Shown: one piece after another, positions 9,390 through 18,276 of the stretch
Layout of the letters: each line of letters begins with the position of its first letter
Position numbering within the stretch: the stretch's first letter is position 1
Source of the DNA: an uncultured SAR86 cluster bacterium
GTDB lineage: Bacteria > Pseudomonadota > Gammaproteobacteria > Magnimaribacterales > AG-339-G14
Direction of reading: 5' to 3'
Assembly: GCA_902627595.1 (NCBI GenBank)
Contig: CACOJO010000006.1
Location: 1-64,000, forward strand
Length of the DNA: 64,000 nucleotides
Notes under the pieces: generated by a model
Seen by the model: the letters and a program-made list of their open reading frames with translations, nothing else
What the model was told of the DNA's origin: nothing
Database searches by the model: none
Made by a program: the position numbers and the translations under genes

Positions 9390-10198
9390 AAATTTTTTCT
9401 TTTAATGTAAATGGCTTAAGAGCTAGGCTGCATCAGATGAGTGCTTTAATTGATAAGCACTCGCCAGACATTATTTGTCTGCAAGAAACAAAAGTAGACA
9501 ATGAAAACTATCCCATGGAGAGCGTAAATGAATTAGGTTACAAAGCTATAATTAATGGGCAAAAAGGACATTATGGTGTGTCAACTCTCTATAAATCTGA
9601 ACCTTTGGATTTTCAATTAGGCTTCCCGACAGATGAAGAAGATGCCCAATGTAGGCTAATTTCTTCAAGACACAAGTTTTCTTCTCATGAAGTAACCATT
9701 ATCAATGGGTATTTCCCTCAAGGAGAAAGCAGAGATCATCCAAAAAAATTTCCTTATAAAGAAAAGTTTTTTAAGGATCTGATGATTTATTTGAATGAGA
9801 ACTTTTCTCCAGAAGACAATATTATTATCTTGGGAGACCTTAATATTTCTCCAGAAGATATTGATATAGGTATTGGAGAAAACAATAGAAAAAGATGGCT
9901 TGCCACGGGAAAATGTAGTTTCTTACCTGAAGAAAGAGAATGGTTAGAAAATATAAAAACTTGGGGATTTTTTGATTCTTATAGGAAATTTTTCCCAGAT
10001 TCTAATGATAAGTTCAGCTGGTTTGATTACCGCAGTAGAGGGTTTGATGATAATCCCAAAAGAGGCTTAAGAATTGACCATCTATGGGTAACAAAACCTC
10101 TTTTAGAAATGGCAATTGAATCTGAAATAGATTATGAAATAAGAGGTATGGAAAAGCCTTCTGATCATGCTCCGGTTTGGACTGAATTTAAAATCTAA
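9386..10198 (+). CDS. xthA: Exodeoxyribonuclease III (AP endonuclease)
   Basis: 270 residues, the usual length. Metal-dependent nuclease motifs are in order: FNVNGLRAR, LQETKVD, LGDLNISPEDIDIG, FSWFDYRSRGFD and SDHAPVW. It cuts DNA at abasic sites and removes 3' blocks in base excision repair. Its start overlaps the prc stop in an ATGA. The convergent tadA gene overlaps its last 4 nt. Confidence 0.95.
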   Translation: MKIFSFNVNGLRARLHQMSALIDKHSPDIICLQETKVDNENYPMESVNELGYKAIINGQKGHYGVSTLYKSEPLDFQLGFPTDEEDAQCRLISSRHKFSSHEVTIINGYFPQGESRDHPKKFPYKEKFFKDLMIYLNENFSPEDNIIILGDLNISPEDIDIGIGENNRKRWLATGKCSFLPEEREWLENIKTWGFFDSYRKFFPDSNDKFSWFDYRSRGFDDNPKRGLRIDHLWVTKPLLEMAIESEIDYEIRGMEKPSDHAPVWTEFKI

Positions 10199-10662
10199 TT
10201 TCTCCTTTCTTGAAAAAATTTCTTTATTAACTCAGAACTTTCTGTTGCGAGGATTCCGCTTGAAACTGAAATTTTATGGTTAAAGAAACTTTCCTCTTGT
10301 AAATTCAAATTATTTATCACTACTCCTGATTTTTGATCCTCTGTAGCAAAGATTAATCTATCTATTCGAGCATGGATGCATGCTCCAAAACACATCAAGC
10401 AAGGCTCTAAAGTAACGTAGAGACTAGCTCCATTGAGTCTATAGTTATCTAGTTTATTTGCTGCATCTCTCAGCACGTTCATTTCTGCGTGCGCAGAAGG
10501 ATCTTTTTTGCTTATTGATTGATTATGCGAACGAGAGATTACTTCGTCGTCTTTGACTAAAACCGCACCAACCGGAACTTCTTTTTTTGAATAAGCTAAT
10601 TTGGCTTCGTCTAAAGCCAATTTCATATAAATAAAATCCTTTTTGGATTGGAGGTTATTCAA
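10195..10662 (-). CDS. tadA: tRNA-specific adenosine deaminase
   Basis: 155 residues. It converts wobble A34 to inosine in tRNA-Arg. The zinc site is visible as HAE (His58, Glu60) and PCLMC (Cys88, Cys91), and VPVGAVLV is typical of TadA. A second in-frame ATG at residue 13 is a possible alternative start. It overlaps the upstream SRPBCC gene by 8 nt, suggesting translational coupling. Confidence 0.94.
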   Translation of the reverse strand: MNNLQSKKDFIYMKLALDEAKLAYSKKEVPVGAVLVKDDEVISRSHNQSISKKDPSAHAEMNVLRDAANKLDNYRLNGASLYVTLEPCLMCFGACIHARIDRLIFATEDQKSGVVINNLNLQEESFFNHKISVSSGILATESSELIKKFFQERRN

Positions 10663-11038
10663 GGATCTTTTTAATCATCTCGATGGACGATTTCATACCA
10701 TCTGAAATTAATTTTTCGAACTCATCCGGTTCAACTTCAGAGGTCCAAACTAATTTGGAGAAATTATTATCTTCAAGCACTGTAACTTTAGCTAAATGGT
10801 GATTCAAAGGCGCGGGGGATTTTATGACGCTATAAGTCAAAGATTTATTTGCTTCATCCTTTTCAATAATCTTTTCCTTAATTTCTCCAACGTCATCCAT
10901 TTTGAAAGTCCTTACGTTGTTTTCAAGAACAATTTCGTTTGCAAAAGGCACCCAATCAGATCTCGTAACGTCTGCAAATAGTTCCCAAAGTGAATCGGCC
11001 GAACATTTAATCTGTTTTTCTATTCTAATTTTTTTCAT
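10655..11038 (-). CDS. SRPBCC (START/Bet v1-like) family protein
   Basis: 127 residues. KQIKCSADSLWELFADVTRSDWVPFA is the typical N-terminal strand and helix of polyketide-cyclase/SRPBCC proteins, which bind hydrophobic ligands in a deep pocket; the C-terminus ends in the usual long helix (EKLISDGMKSSIEMIKKIL). No catalytic residue can be named. It overlaps both neighbours (8 nt with tadA, 14 nt with the phosphotransferase), so it belongs to the same transcript. Confidence 0.85.
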   Translation of the reverse strand: MKKIRIEKQIKCSADSLWELFADVTRSDWVPFANEIVLENNVRTFKMDDVGEIKEKIIEKDEANKSLTYSVIKSPAPLNHHLAKVTVLEDNNFSKLVWTSEVEPDEFEKLISDGMKSSIEMIKKILE

Positions 11039-12095
11039 TAAATTCCTGTCTTAAGTAATTTGATACGTGATTATTGACGTGAAAATCGCTATCTAAAGGC
11101 ATTATTTCATTATGAATTAATTTTTTTGCAACTCTAATCATTATCACAGAAAATTTAAATAGACATAATATTCGGTAATAAAAGAAATTGTCAGCTGAAA
11201 AGCCTGTATTTTTTTCCCAAAATTTTATCGCTTCTTCATTTGCAATCGAACCTGGAAGCTTTTCAATATTTAACCCGTGGCTACTGACATCGTCGGTTGT
11301 GAGTCCCCAAGCTAAATCGCATAAAGGATCTCCAATGGTTGCCATCTCCCAGTCAAGTAAACTCTTTACTTGAAAATCTTCAAAAAGTACGTTTCCTATC
11401 CTTGAGTCTCCCCAGCAAAGTTTTTTTGGATTTGTGCTTAAAGGAAGGTTTTCAGATAACCAAAAAAAAACTTCTTCTAAAAATGCATTTGTTTCTCCAT
11501 CCATGCCCCATTCCATAAACGATTTGTAGTATTGAAGATCAGACTTTAGATGAGAACTTTCATTGCTTCTCTTATCGATCATACTCAATTCTAAATCTTC
11601 ATAATTTATTTTATGAAAAGATACTAAGTTTTCTAACCAGCCAAACCAAACTGATCTAATTTGATCTGGAGAAGCTTTCCCCATCATACCTTCAGGATCC
11701 ATATGATATGGCGGATTATCGGAAGGCGCCTCTCCGCTTACATATTTCATTACATAAAATTCTGATCCAATGATTTCTTCATTTTGTTCAGAAAATAAAA
11801 TTTCCGGCACAGGAAATTTTAGTTGTTTTAATTTCTTCATGATTTCGACTTGCAACCCGAGATCATATTCAGGAAATACTTGAAAACCGGTTGGCTTTAT
11901 TCTCAAGACTATATCCTCTTCAATGTTTTTCCCTAAAATTTTGCAAGAGAAAGTTTCATTTGAAAAACCGCTTGCCTCGGATGATTCGTGCGGCTGGATA
12001 GAAATATTTTGTTTCTTATAACGCTCTTTCGTTTCGAGCCAGTTTTTAAAAATTGATAATTTTTTTTGAAAATTTTTTTCTGAAGAAACAGGCAT
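11025..12095 (-). CDS. Phosphotransferase (APH/ACAD10-like kinase fold)
   Basis: 356 residues. The catalytic loop CWGDSRIGNVLF (Asp-containing Brenner motif) and the metal-binding LLDWEMATIGDPLCDLAW are those of aminoglycoside-phosphotransferase-like proteins, specifically the group near acyl-CoA dehydrogenases of the ACAD10/11 type. In that group the kinase phosphorylates 4-hydroxyacyl-CoA for further beta-oxidation. Given the many CoA genes in the window a role in hydroxy-fatty-acid catabolism is more likely than drug resistance, but this is inference. Confidence 0.87.
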   Translation of the reverse strand: MPVSSEKNFQKKLSIFKNWLETKERYKKQNISIQPHESSEASGFSNETFSCKILGKNIEEDIVLRIKPTGFQVFPEYDLGLQVEIMKKLKQLKFPVPEILFSEQNEEIIGSEFYVMKYVSGEAPSDNPPYHMDPEGMMGKASPDQIRSVWFGWLENLVSFHKINYEDLELSMIDKRSNESSHLKSDLQYYKSFMEWGMDGETNAFLEEVFFWLSENLPLSTNPKKLCWGDSRIGNVLFEDFQVKSLLDWEMATIGDPLCDLAWGLTTDDVSSHGLNIEKLPGSIANEEAIKFWEKNTGFSADNFFYYRILCLFKFSVIMIRVAKKLIHNEIMPLDSDFHVNNHVSNYLRQEFNEKN

Positions 12096-12097
12096 TA

Positions 12098-13195
12098 TTA
12101 GGGTTTATCGAAAAGATCTTTAAACCCACTAGGCTCGTGAGGTCCCAAAAATAATTGTTCTAAAACACCTCGACCTTGAAGCTCTTTTTCTGGAGTCTTA
12201 AGCTTAACTTCACACAATGATTGAATATGAAGAAATGGCGGATCTTGTGGATCGTCATTTAAATCATAGGTGTCATAGTGAGTTTCTAATTCTCCTTTGA
12301 ATTGGCCATGGCCCCAATCAGGATGCATGTATCCTAAACCACACATAAACATATTTACTTTAGGTGTAATTTGAAATTCAAATAATTCCTCTTGTGAAGT
12401 TTTTAAGTTCAAAGATAAAGATTCAACTCTTCTTGTTTTAGGTTTATATAAAATAGACTTTTGATGAGAGACAAAATTGGATTGTTCTTTTCCATCATCG
12501 AATTGAATTTTTGCGAAAGCATTATCAGCTTCTCCTTTTTCGTTATCAATGTAATAAATATGTGTCGCTAAATCATCAAAATGAACAGGAGCCCAAAGCC
12601 AAAAAAATTGGGGCATTTCAAAAGGCACCATAGGTTGACTATCTCCTGCGCCAACAGGTCTAACTCCCCAAGATCTATCTCTAGTTCCTACAAACTCTTT
12701 TGGCGATATTTTGATAACTTCATCTTTTATTTTAATTTCCCCAGACCAATTTCCATGCTGGGTTAATCTGCAGGTATCCATTATTTTTCTAGGACCATTA
12801 AAAAGAGTCATGTTTGGCTCCTGCATGGGTTCAAATCTTTTAGTGAATTCCAGCTTAGCAGTAATGTCTGAATCATTATTTGTAAGTTCAACTGAGAGCC
12901 TTTCTAAAGGCTCAAGAACTTTAACTTCAATAGGGCCCACTTTTGTATTAAGTCTCTCAAGACCTAGAATTCTTGAAGTTCTTATATTATGTTGCTTTCC
13001 GTCAACTGCTAAAGTGAAAGAAGCATCCATGATATTCAAATTAGGATACAAACAAAGTACCGCAGCAAAATAAAAATCTTCTTTTTTGGAATATCCGTTA
13101 AAAAAATAACGATCATAAAAATTTCTTTCTGTACCGACTTCTGAAACAGGATGAGGTAGTTGATGTATTGGATAGTCGTCTGCTTTAGTAATCAT
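12098..13195 (-). CDS. Conserved protein of unknown function, possible CrtC/AttH-like beta-barrel
   Basis: 365 residues, no signal peptide or membrane segment. I do not recognise it firmly. It is rich in beta-type stretches and carries GTRDRSWGVRP and FFWLWAPVHFDD, which recall the double-lipocalin CrtC/AttH group (carotenoid hydratase-like and related proteins of unknown function). The gene ends 2 nt before the start of the kinase-like gene, so the two are probably cotranscribed and may share a pathway. The specific function is open. Confidence 0.75.
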   Translation of the reverse strand: MITKADDYPIHQLPHPVSEVGTERNFYDRYFFNGYSKKEDFYFAAVLCLYPNLNIMDASFTLAVDGKQHNIRTSRILGLERLNTKVGPIEVKVLEPLERLSVELTNNDSDITAKLEFTKRFEPMQEPNMTLFNGPRKIMDTCRLTQHGNWSGEIKIKDEVIKISPKEFVGTRDRSWGVRPVGAGDSQPMVPFEMPQFFWLWAPVHFDDLATHIYYIDNEKGEADNAFAKIQFDDGKEQSNFVSHQKSILYKPKTRRVESLSLNLKTSQEELFEFQITPKVNMFMCGLGYMHPDWGHGQFKGELETHYDTYDLNDDPQDPPFLHIQSLCEVKLKTPEKELQGRGVLEQLFLGPHEPSGFKDLFDKP

Positions 13196-13208
13196 CTTTT
13201 TGATTAAA

Positions 13209-13751
13209 TTATTTGGAAAAACTCATCGAAGCAATATCAATGTCCATATCAAAATCCCTTCCAGAAGCTTCAACACCAATAAGTTTTATTTTACTAGGGT
13301 TAAGATTCCTTTTTTTTGGACTTTTATTACTGTAACGAATGAATTCAGTGAATTCAATTTCAAAATCTTGCCATTCATTAGTAACTTCAAATTCACCGAG
13401 ATATCTAACCCAAGGAAAGATCGAGCCTTTGGTTTTAATATGGATAAAATATTTTTCGTTATTTCCTCTTGCCTTGAATTTCACTCTAGAAAAGTTACTT
13501 AAGTTATTTGCATCAATTGCTTTCCTAAACATTAAGAACCCTCCACCATCGGTAGATACACTTCCTTGTGCAGAGATAAAATGAAAATTTTCACTTGTAG
13601 ATTCTTTTAATGCCATGGAACCATCGGACTTACCTCCCATGACCTGGTCTTTTACAAACCGCCAGGCATCTATATCGATATTTTTTTTTGGCAGAATTTC
13701 AAAAGAAAGCATATTAAAAGACAAAAAGATTGATAAAAAATATTTCAGCAT
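13209..13751 (-). CDS. CIA30-like protein with signal peptide
   Basis: 180 residues, with a short hydrophobic leader (residues 1-17). WRFVKDQVMGGKSDGSM and GGGFLMFRKAID match the NADH:ubiquinone oxidoreductase intermediate-associated protein 30 family, a galactose-binding-like beta-sandwich. The mitochondrial member is a complex I assembly factor; bacterial members are mostly uncharacterised. It ends 13 nt before the 12098-13195 gene and starts 3 nt after def. An exported location is inferred from the leader. Confidence 0.8.
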   Translation of the reverse strand: MLKYFLSIFLSFNMLSFEILPKKNIDIDAWRFVKDQVMGGKSDGSMALKESTSENFHFISAQGSVSTDGGGFLMFRKAIDANNLSNFSRVKFKARGNNEKYFIHIKTKGSIFPWVRYLGEFEVTNEWQDFEIEFTEFIRYSNKSPKKRNLNPSKIKLIGVEASGRDFDMDIDIASMSFSK

Positions 13752-13754
13752 AAT

Positions 13755-14315
13755 TTAGTCTAAAAGTTTTTCTGAAGCTATGTTTGTTAATTCTTCTTCA
13801 AAAACTAAGTCCTTCGTAGAATTAAGTCTATCCACGTATAGAAATCCAAACAAATGATCAAGTTCATGCTGGAATACTGTTGCTAAGAAATCTTCAACTA
13901 CCACTTCTTTTTCAACAGCATTTTCGTTGAGATATTTAATTTTAAGCTTTCGAGGCCTTTCAACATAACCTCTTAAGCCAGGAACACTTAAACAGCCCTC
14001 CCAAAAGCCTTGTTTTTGTTCGTCAATTACTTCTAGTTTTGGATTAAATATGACAAATTCTTCAGAATTTTCTAAATTATCGTATCTCTCAGAGTCGCTT
14101 TCCAATTTTATAACTGCTAACTGGATAGAAATTCCTATTTGGGGTGCAGCCAAGCCAATTCCACCAGCATTTTTCATAACATCCCACATTTTAGGGATTA
14201 ATCCTTGTATTCCCGCAGATAAAATTTCTTCTTTGGTAAGTTCTCTAGCAGTTTGCCTTAAAATAGGATTGCCTAATTTTAAGATTTCAAACTCGTTTTC
14301 AGTGATTTTTGTCAT
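13755..14315 (-). CDS. def: Peptide deformylase
   Basis: 186 residues. Removes the formyl group from nascent N-formylmethionine. All three motifs are present: GIGLAAPQIG (residues 53-61 region), EGCLS with metal ligand Cys108, and QHELDH with His150, Glu151 and His154. Unlike the classical fmt-def arrangement it has no fmt next to it, and its partners here are CIA30-like and unknown genes, which suggests that it is a second deformylase or that the locus is rearranged. Confidence 0.94.
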   Translation of the reverse strand: MTKITENEFEILKLGNPILRQTARELTKEEILSAGIQGLIPKMWDVMKNAGGIGLAAPQIGISIQLAVIKLESDSERYDNLENSEEFVIFNPKLEVIDEQKQGFWEGCLSVPGLRGYVERPRKLKIKYLNENAVEKEVVVEDFLATVFQHELDHLFGFLYVDRLNSTKDLVFEEELTNIASEKLLD

Positions 14316-14357
14316 AAAAATACCAATTTTTATTGTTTAATTTAGCTTCCACTAAAA

Positions 14358-14386
14358 TTGACTTAAGTTTTTAAAGGTCTTAAACT
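14358..14386 (+). promoter_or_regulatory. Candidate sigma-70 promoter for the lipoprotein gene
   Basis: TTGACT at 14358-14363 and TAAACT at 14381-14386 are separated by exactly 17 nt. The -35 box matches five of six consensus bases; the -10 box matches four. It points at the gene starting at 14429, whose start has a clear TAGGAGAAT ribosome-binding site. This is among the better spaced hexamer pairs in the window; not experimentally supported. Confidence 0.5.
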
Positions 14387-14428
14387 TGCCGTCGTAAAGG
14401 CATATTAAGTGTCTTAGGAGAATTATCA

Positions 14429-14920
14429 ATGATTTTAACTAATTTAAAGAACTTATTTGGTCAATTTTCAAAACTATTTGCTTCAGTGGCTCTATTAGTT
14501 TTAGTTGGTTGCTCAAGCACTCCTTTTATGCAGAACAACATTATTGCAACAAAGTATCTTTTGGATAATTTTGTTGAAGATGCGGGTGGAAAAGGACAAG
14601 TAAATGCTGAAACTTATCATTGGGAAGTTGATGCTACAACATTAGGCTGTGCGGAACTTCAAGCTGAAAGAATCAGGCATTCTGCTTTAATTGATAGTGT
14701 TGCAGAAAAAGTAATTGAAAATTCCTCAAGATCAACTAGTTATGCGTCTTATGGCCTTGAAATGCATGATCCTACTGCCGGAACAAGTTTCATTGGTGTT
14801 AAGTCTACAGGTTTAAATCCTGAAGTAGCTGAGTACAGAAAATTAAAATTAGCTGTAGAAAAATTAAAATCCGCTTCAATTGATAAATGTACTTCTGCTG
14901 AAGTAATGAGAACCCCTTAA
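14429..14920 (+). CDS. Putative lipoprotein of unknown function
   Basis: 163 residues. A long hydrophobic N-terminal segment ends in the lipobox LVGC with the lipidated cysteine at residue 28, followed by Ser-Ser, which favours the outer membrane. The mature part is soluble and contains two more cysteines (in TLGCAE and DKCTSAE) that could form a disulfide. No family recognised. It stands alone between divergent def and the convergent carboxyltransferase, with its own promoter candidate and a strong ribosome-binding site, so it may be well expressed. Confidence 0.82.
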   Translation: MILTNLKNLFGQFSKLFASVALLVLVGCSSTPFMQNNIIATKYLLDNFVEDAGGKGQVNAETYHWEVDATTLGCAELQAERIRHSALIDSVAEKVIENSSRSTSYASYGLEMHDPTAGTSFIGVKSTGLNPEVAEYRKLKLAVEKLKSASIDKCTSAEVMRTP

Positions 14921-14933
14921 TTTAGGGAAAAAT

Positions 14934-16448
14934 TTAACCAGTTTCCAAAGCTTTTAAAATTATCGACCTAGTATCTGCTGGGTCGATAACTGCATCTATC
15001 TCTAATTGAGTGGCCGCCTCTAACGCTTTTCCAGCATCGTACATTTTTTGAACAAGCTTATTGAATAATTCTTCTCTTTCATTTTCGTCTTCGACAGCTT
15101 CCAGCTCTTTTTTATAACCTAGTTTTACTGCTCCTTCTAAGCCCATTCCACCAAATTCTCCAGTTGGCCAAGAAGCAGTAAAAATAGGCGCATAAAAACT
15201 TCCACCTACCATTGCCATTGCGCCTAAGCCATAACCTTTTCTAAGAAAGATTGCTACCAAAGGAACTGAAATATTCGCTCCTGCATTGAAAAGACTACCC
15301 ATTTTCCTTACGGCACCTTCTTTTTCGCTATCAACACCAACCATAAAGCCAGGCGTATCTGCAAGAGAAACTATAGGAAGATTGTGTTCATTACAAATTG
15401 AAATAAATTGTCCAGCTTTTTCAGCTGAAGTTGCATCTACGGCGCCACCCAAGTGCTGACAATCATTTGCAATAAGAGCTACAGGCTTTCCTTCTAATCT
15501 AATAAACCCAGTAATTACACTTCGGCCATATATTTTTCTTACTTCTAAGAAAGAATCTTTATCGGCAATGATCTCAATGATATCTCTTACAGAGTAAGCC
15601 ATTCTTCTATTTTCTGGTATGAGGTTTCTTAAAATTGATTGATCCTTAGTTTCCCAATTTTTTAGGTTTCCCTGAAAGTAAGAAAGCAATTTCTTAGCGA
15701 AGCTTGTTGCATCTGCCTCATCTTCTGCAAGATAGTCGATAACACCTAATTTTTCTTGCTCTTCGGCAGGGCCAATATCTTTTGGATTTACCTTTCCAAG
15801 CCCACCACCTTCTATCATTGCAGGGCCTGCCATTCCCAACCAAGAGTTTTTTGTAGATATGCAAAAATCAGCTGTTCCAAATAATGCAGCATTACCAGCG
15901 AAGCAATATCCATTATTGACAGCAATTCTAAGGCTTTTTCCTTTTAACTTAGCCCAATTACTAAAAGAAGGAATCTGTAATCCTGCAAATTGAACATGGA
16001 CATCAGTATCGCCTGGTCTTCCTCCGCCTCCTTCTGTATACATAACGACTGGTAAATTTTGTTTTTCGGCTGTCTCGCAAATCCTATCTAATTTTTTGTG
16101 GTGATAATAACCTTGAGTTCCTGCTAAGACTGAATAGTCATTGATGATTATTGCAGAAAGAGCTTTTTTATCATCTAAGATTTCACTATTTATTTTACCA
16201 AATCCAGTAATTATTCCATCAGCAGCCGTTTCGGTTCTTAACTCTTCGAGTTCCCTTCTACTTTTTTGCGCTGCAATAGCAAGCTGGCCATATTCCACAA
16301 AAGAATCTTTATCCACTAAATGATCAAGATTTTCTCTAGCTGTTCTATAGCCTTTTTCGTATCTTTTCTCTCTTGCAGCTCCTCTTTCTTCATCCAGAGT
16401 TTTAGATAATCTATTATGAAGTTCTATAAGCTCTGATCTATCTGACAT
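14934..16448 (-). CDS. Acyl-CoA carboxylase, carboxyltransferase (beta) subunit
   Basis: 504 residues, the size of propionyl-/methylcrotonyl-CoA carboxylase beta subunits. Two crotonase-fold halves are visible: the N-half with EGGGGRPGDTD and CFAGNAALFG, the C-half with NDCQHLGGAVDATSAEKAGQFI, LADTPGFMVG and the KGYGLGAMAM oxyanion region. It would move CO2 from carboxybiotin to an acyl-CoA. The biotin carboxylase/BCCP alpha subunit is not in the window. The next gene upstream, 1 nt away, is an acyl-CoA ligase, pointing to activation followed by carboxylation of an acid. Confidence 0.92.
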   Translation of the reverse strand: MSDRSELIELHNRLSKTLDEERGAAREKRYEKGYRTARENLDHLVDKDSFVEYGQLAIAAQKSRRELEELRTETAADGIITGFGKINSEILDDKKALSAIIINDYSVLAGTQGYYHHKKLDRICETAEKQNLPVVMYTEGGGGRPGDTDVHVQFAGLQIPSFSNWAKLKGKSLRIAVNNGYCFAGNAALFGTADFCISTKNSWLGMAGPAMIEGGGLGKVNPKDIGPAEEQEKLGVIDYLAEDEADATSFAKKLLSYFQGNLKNWETKDQSILRNLIPENRRMAYSVRDIIEIIADKDSFLEVRKIYGRSVITGFIRLEGKPVALIANDCQHLGGAVDATSAEKAGQFISICNEHNLPIVSLADTPGFMVGVDSEKEGAVRKMGSLFNAGANISVPLVAIFLRKGYGLGAMAMVGGSFYAPIFTASWPTGEFGGMGLEGAVKLGYKKELEAVEDENEREELFNKLVQKMYDAGKALEAATQLEIDAVIDPADTRSIILKALETG

Positions 16449-17990
16449 TTATGAAATTGCTGGGGCTGATTTTCCAAGTTTTTGTTCTCTTAAGGTTCTT
16501 TTCAAAACTTTCCCGGTAGCATTTCTTGGTAAAGCTTCGATGAACTCCACGGTTTTTGGTATTTTGAATTTTGCTAAGTTTTTTAGACAATGATTAATGA
16601 TATCCTCGTCAGACAAATTTTCATTAGGCTTTAGAGCAATAAAAGCAAGGCCAACTTCTCCCCACTTTTCATCAGGTATACCTATGATTGCAGCTTCAGC
16701 AATTTGAGGTAATTGATAAAGCACATTTTCTACTTCTGCTGGATATACATTTTCTCCACCAGAGATATACATATCCTTTTGACGGTCAACAATGTAGATG
16801 AAACCTTCGTCATCCATTTGTGCAGCATCTCCTGTCTTTAACCAACCATCCACAAAAGAATTTTTTGTTGCCTCCTCATTATTCCAATATCCTGGTGTGA
16901 TATTAGGACCTTTGATAAGTATTTCTCCTACTTCACCTTGCTTTACTTCATTGCCCTTTTCATCGACTATTTTTACCTCTGTATGTAACAAAGGCTTTCC
17001 TGCTGAACCAATTTTTCTCGCAGCATCATCACCAGATAATCCAATTCCGCCAGGGCTGGTTTCTGTCATTCCCCAACCTTGCCATAGTTCTACGCCCTTA
17101 TTTTGCCAAGTCTCTATAATGACTTCAGCGCATGGTGCCCCACCTACACCGGCTCCTTCAATTCTTGAAAAATCTGTTGTCGCAAAATTTGGATGTTGCA
17201 TCATAAACTGGAAAGGTGCAGGCACAGCAAAAAAATGTGTAATTCCAAAATCAGGATTATTAATAATTTCCAAAGCTTTTCCTGGATCAAACTCTTTCAT
17301 CAAAACTATTTGTCCACCATTGTGCAAAATTGGATTTGCGTAACAGTTCATGCCGCCTGTGTGAAATAATGGCAAAACAACAAGTTGAATTGTTTTATCA
17401 GTAATTCTTGCAGTAGCTCCTAAATTTACAGTATTGAAAAATTGCATTTGATGATTGATCATAGCGCCTTTAGGGTGACCAGTCGTACCTGAGGTATACA
17501 TCAACATAATTAAGTCATCATGATTGCTTTCTACGGTTTCAAAATTATTATTTTCTAAAATAGCTTGTTCATATTCACTGCCATAGTTGTTCTCTTCTAT
17601 CATCAAAGAGTTTTTTATTCCGCAATCTTTTATTAGTTCCAGAGCAATATCCTTAAACTCAATAGAATAAATTAAACACATTGGCTTGCTATCATTCAAT
17701 ATGTATTCAAGTTCTGGCTTTGTTAGCCTCCAGTTAAGAGGTAATTCAACACCGCCAATTTTTCCGCAAGCAAATTCAAGTTCAAAAACTTCGGCACAGT
17801 TATGGGCTAAGATCGCAACTCGATCTCCTTTTTTTAAACCTTTTTTTTGCAACCATCCAGCCAATGATTTGGATCTTTGATTCAACTCATAATAAGAGGT
17901 TTCTCGACCATTTGAGATCTCTTTGATAGCAATTTTTTTTGGCCTAAAGTTAGATTGATACTCTACCCAGTCGTAATATTTTACAGTCAT
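16449..17990 (-). CDS. Acyl-CoA synthetase (AMP-forming)
   Basis: 513 residues of the ANL superfamily. Motifs in order: LMYTSGTTGHPKGAM (AMP-binding P-loop), GWGMTETSPGG, TGDAAQMDDEGFIYIVDRQKD (hinge), and PRNATGKVLKRTL with the catalytic lysine. It activates a carboxylic acid to its CoA thioester; chain length cannot be judged. It abuts the carboxyltransferase gene at 16448 and is preceded by the 178-nt AT-rich gap shared with the small ORF. Confidence 0.94.
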   Translation of the reverse strand: MTVKYYDWVEYQSNFRPKKIAIKEISNGRETSYYELNQRSKSLAGWLQKKGLKKGDRVAILAHNCAEVFELEFACGKIGGVELPLNWRLTKPELEYILNDSKPMCLIYSIEFKDIALELIKDCGIKNSLMIEENNYGSEYEQAILENNNFETVESNHDDLIMLMYTSGTTGHPKGAMINHQMQFFNTVNLGATARITDKTIQLVVLPLFHTGGMNCYANPILHNGGQIVLMKEFDPGKALEIINNPDFGITHFFAVPAPFQFMMQHPNFATTDFSRIEGAGVGGAPCAEVIIETWQNKGVELWQGWGMTETSPGGIGLSGDDAARKIGSAGKPLLHTEVKIVDEKGNEVKQGEVGEILIKGPNITPGYWNNEEATKNSFVDGWLKTGDAAQMDDEGFIYIVDRQKDMYISGGENVYPAEVENVLYQLPQIAEAAIIGIPDEKWGEVGLAFIALKPNENLSDEDIINHCLKNLAKFKIPKTVEFIEALPRNATGKVLKRTLREQKLGKSAPAIS

Positions 17991-18168
17991 TATTTATCTA
18001 CATTTATAAAAATCAGAAGTTTTACTATGCTTCAAATAAATATTGGATGCAATGATTTAGAGATGTATTAATTTGTAATAAAAAAATTTTTTTTAATAAA
18101 TTTTATATAAAGGTATAAGCAAAAATTAAGAATTGATTGTCTATTATATCCATCCCCTAAGAGATGAA
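17991..18168. other. AT-rich intergenic region
   Basis: About 178 nt with an A7T8 run near 18081-18095 and stretches of TATATAAA. It separates the acyl-CoA synthetase (reverse) from a small forward ORF and probably holds divergent promoters, but I see no hexamer pair with good spacing and no hairpin with a T-tract. Confidence 0.4.
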
Positions 18169-18276
18169 ATGATTAGTGAATATTTAAAATCAGTTTGGAA
18201 TTTTTGTAGAGAATATCCTTTTTATGCGGTTGCCTTTTTCTATGGCGGCTACTTAATAGGCGTAATCTACTTTTAA
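18169..18276 (+). CDS. Possible 35-residue membrane protein
   Basis: An ATG at 18169 is preceded by CTAAGAG at a workable distance and opens 35 codons ending in TAA at 18276. The N-terminal 17 residues are polar with basic residues (MISEYLKSVWNFCREY), and the rest is one hydrophobic aromatic segment (PFYAVAFFYGGYLIGVIYF) long enough to cross the membrane. The stop codon abuts the stop of the convergent dioxygenase with no gap. The architecture resembles single-span small proteins, but without homologues in view it remains a candidate. Confidence 0.5.
   Translation: MISEYLKSVWNFCREYPFYAVAFFYGGYLIGVIYF

Noticed and set aside
13339..13584. Open frame opposite the CIA30-like gene
   Set aside because: It is a shadow of the reverse-strand gene with no ribosome-binding site and no recognisable protein features; the same holds for the other overlapping minor frames.
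17991..18168. A7T8 run and TATA-rich stretch as a possible origin or promoter pair
   Set aside because: No DnaA-box-like 9-mers and no spaced -35/-10 pair; base composition alone explains it.
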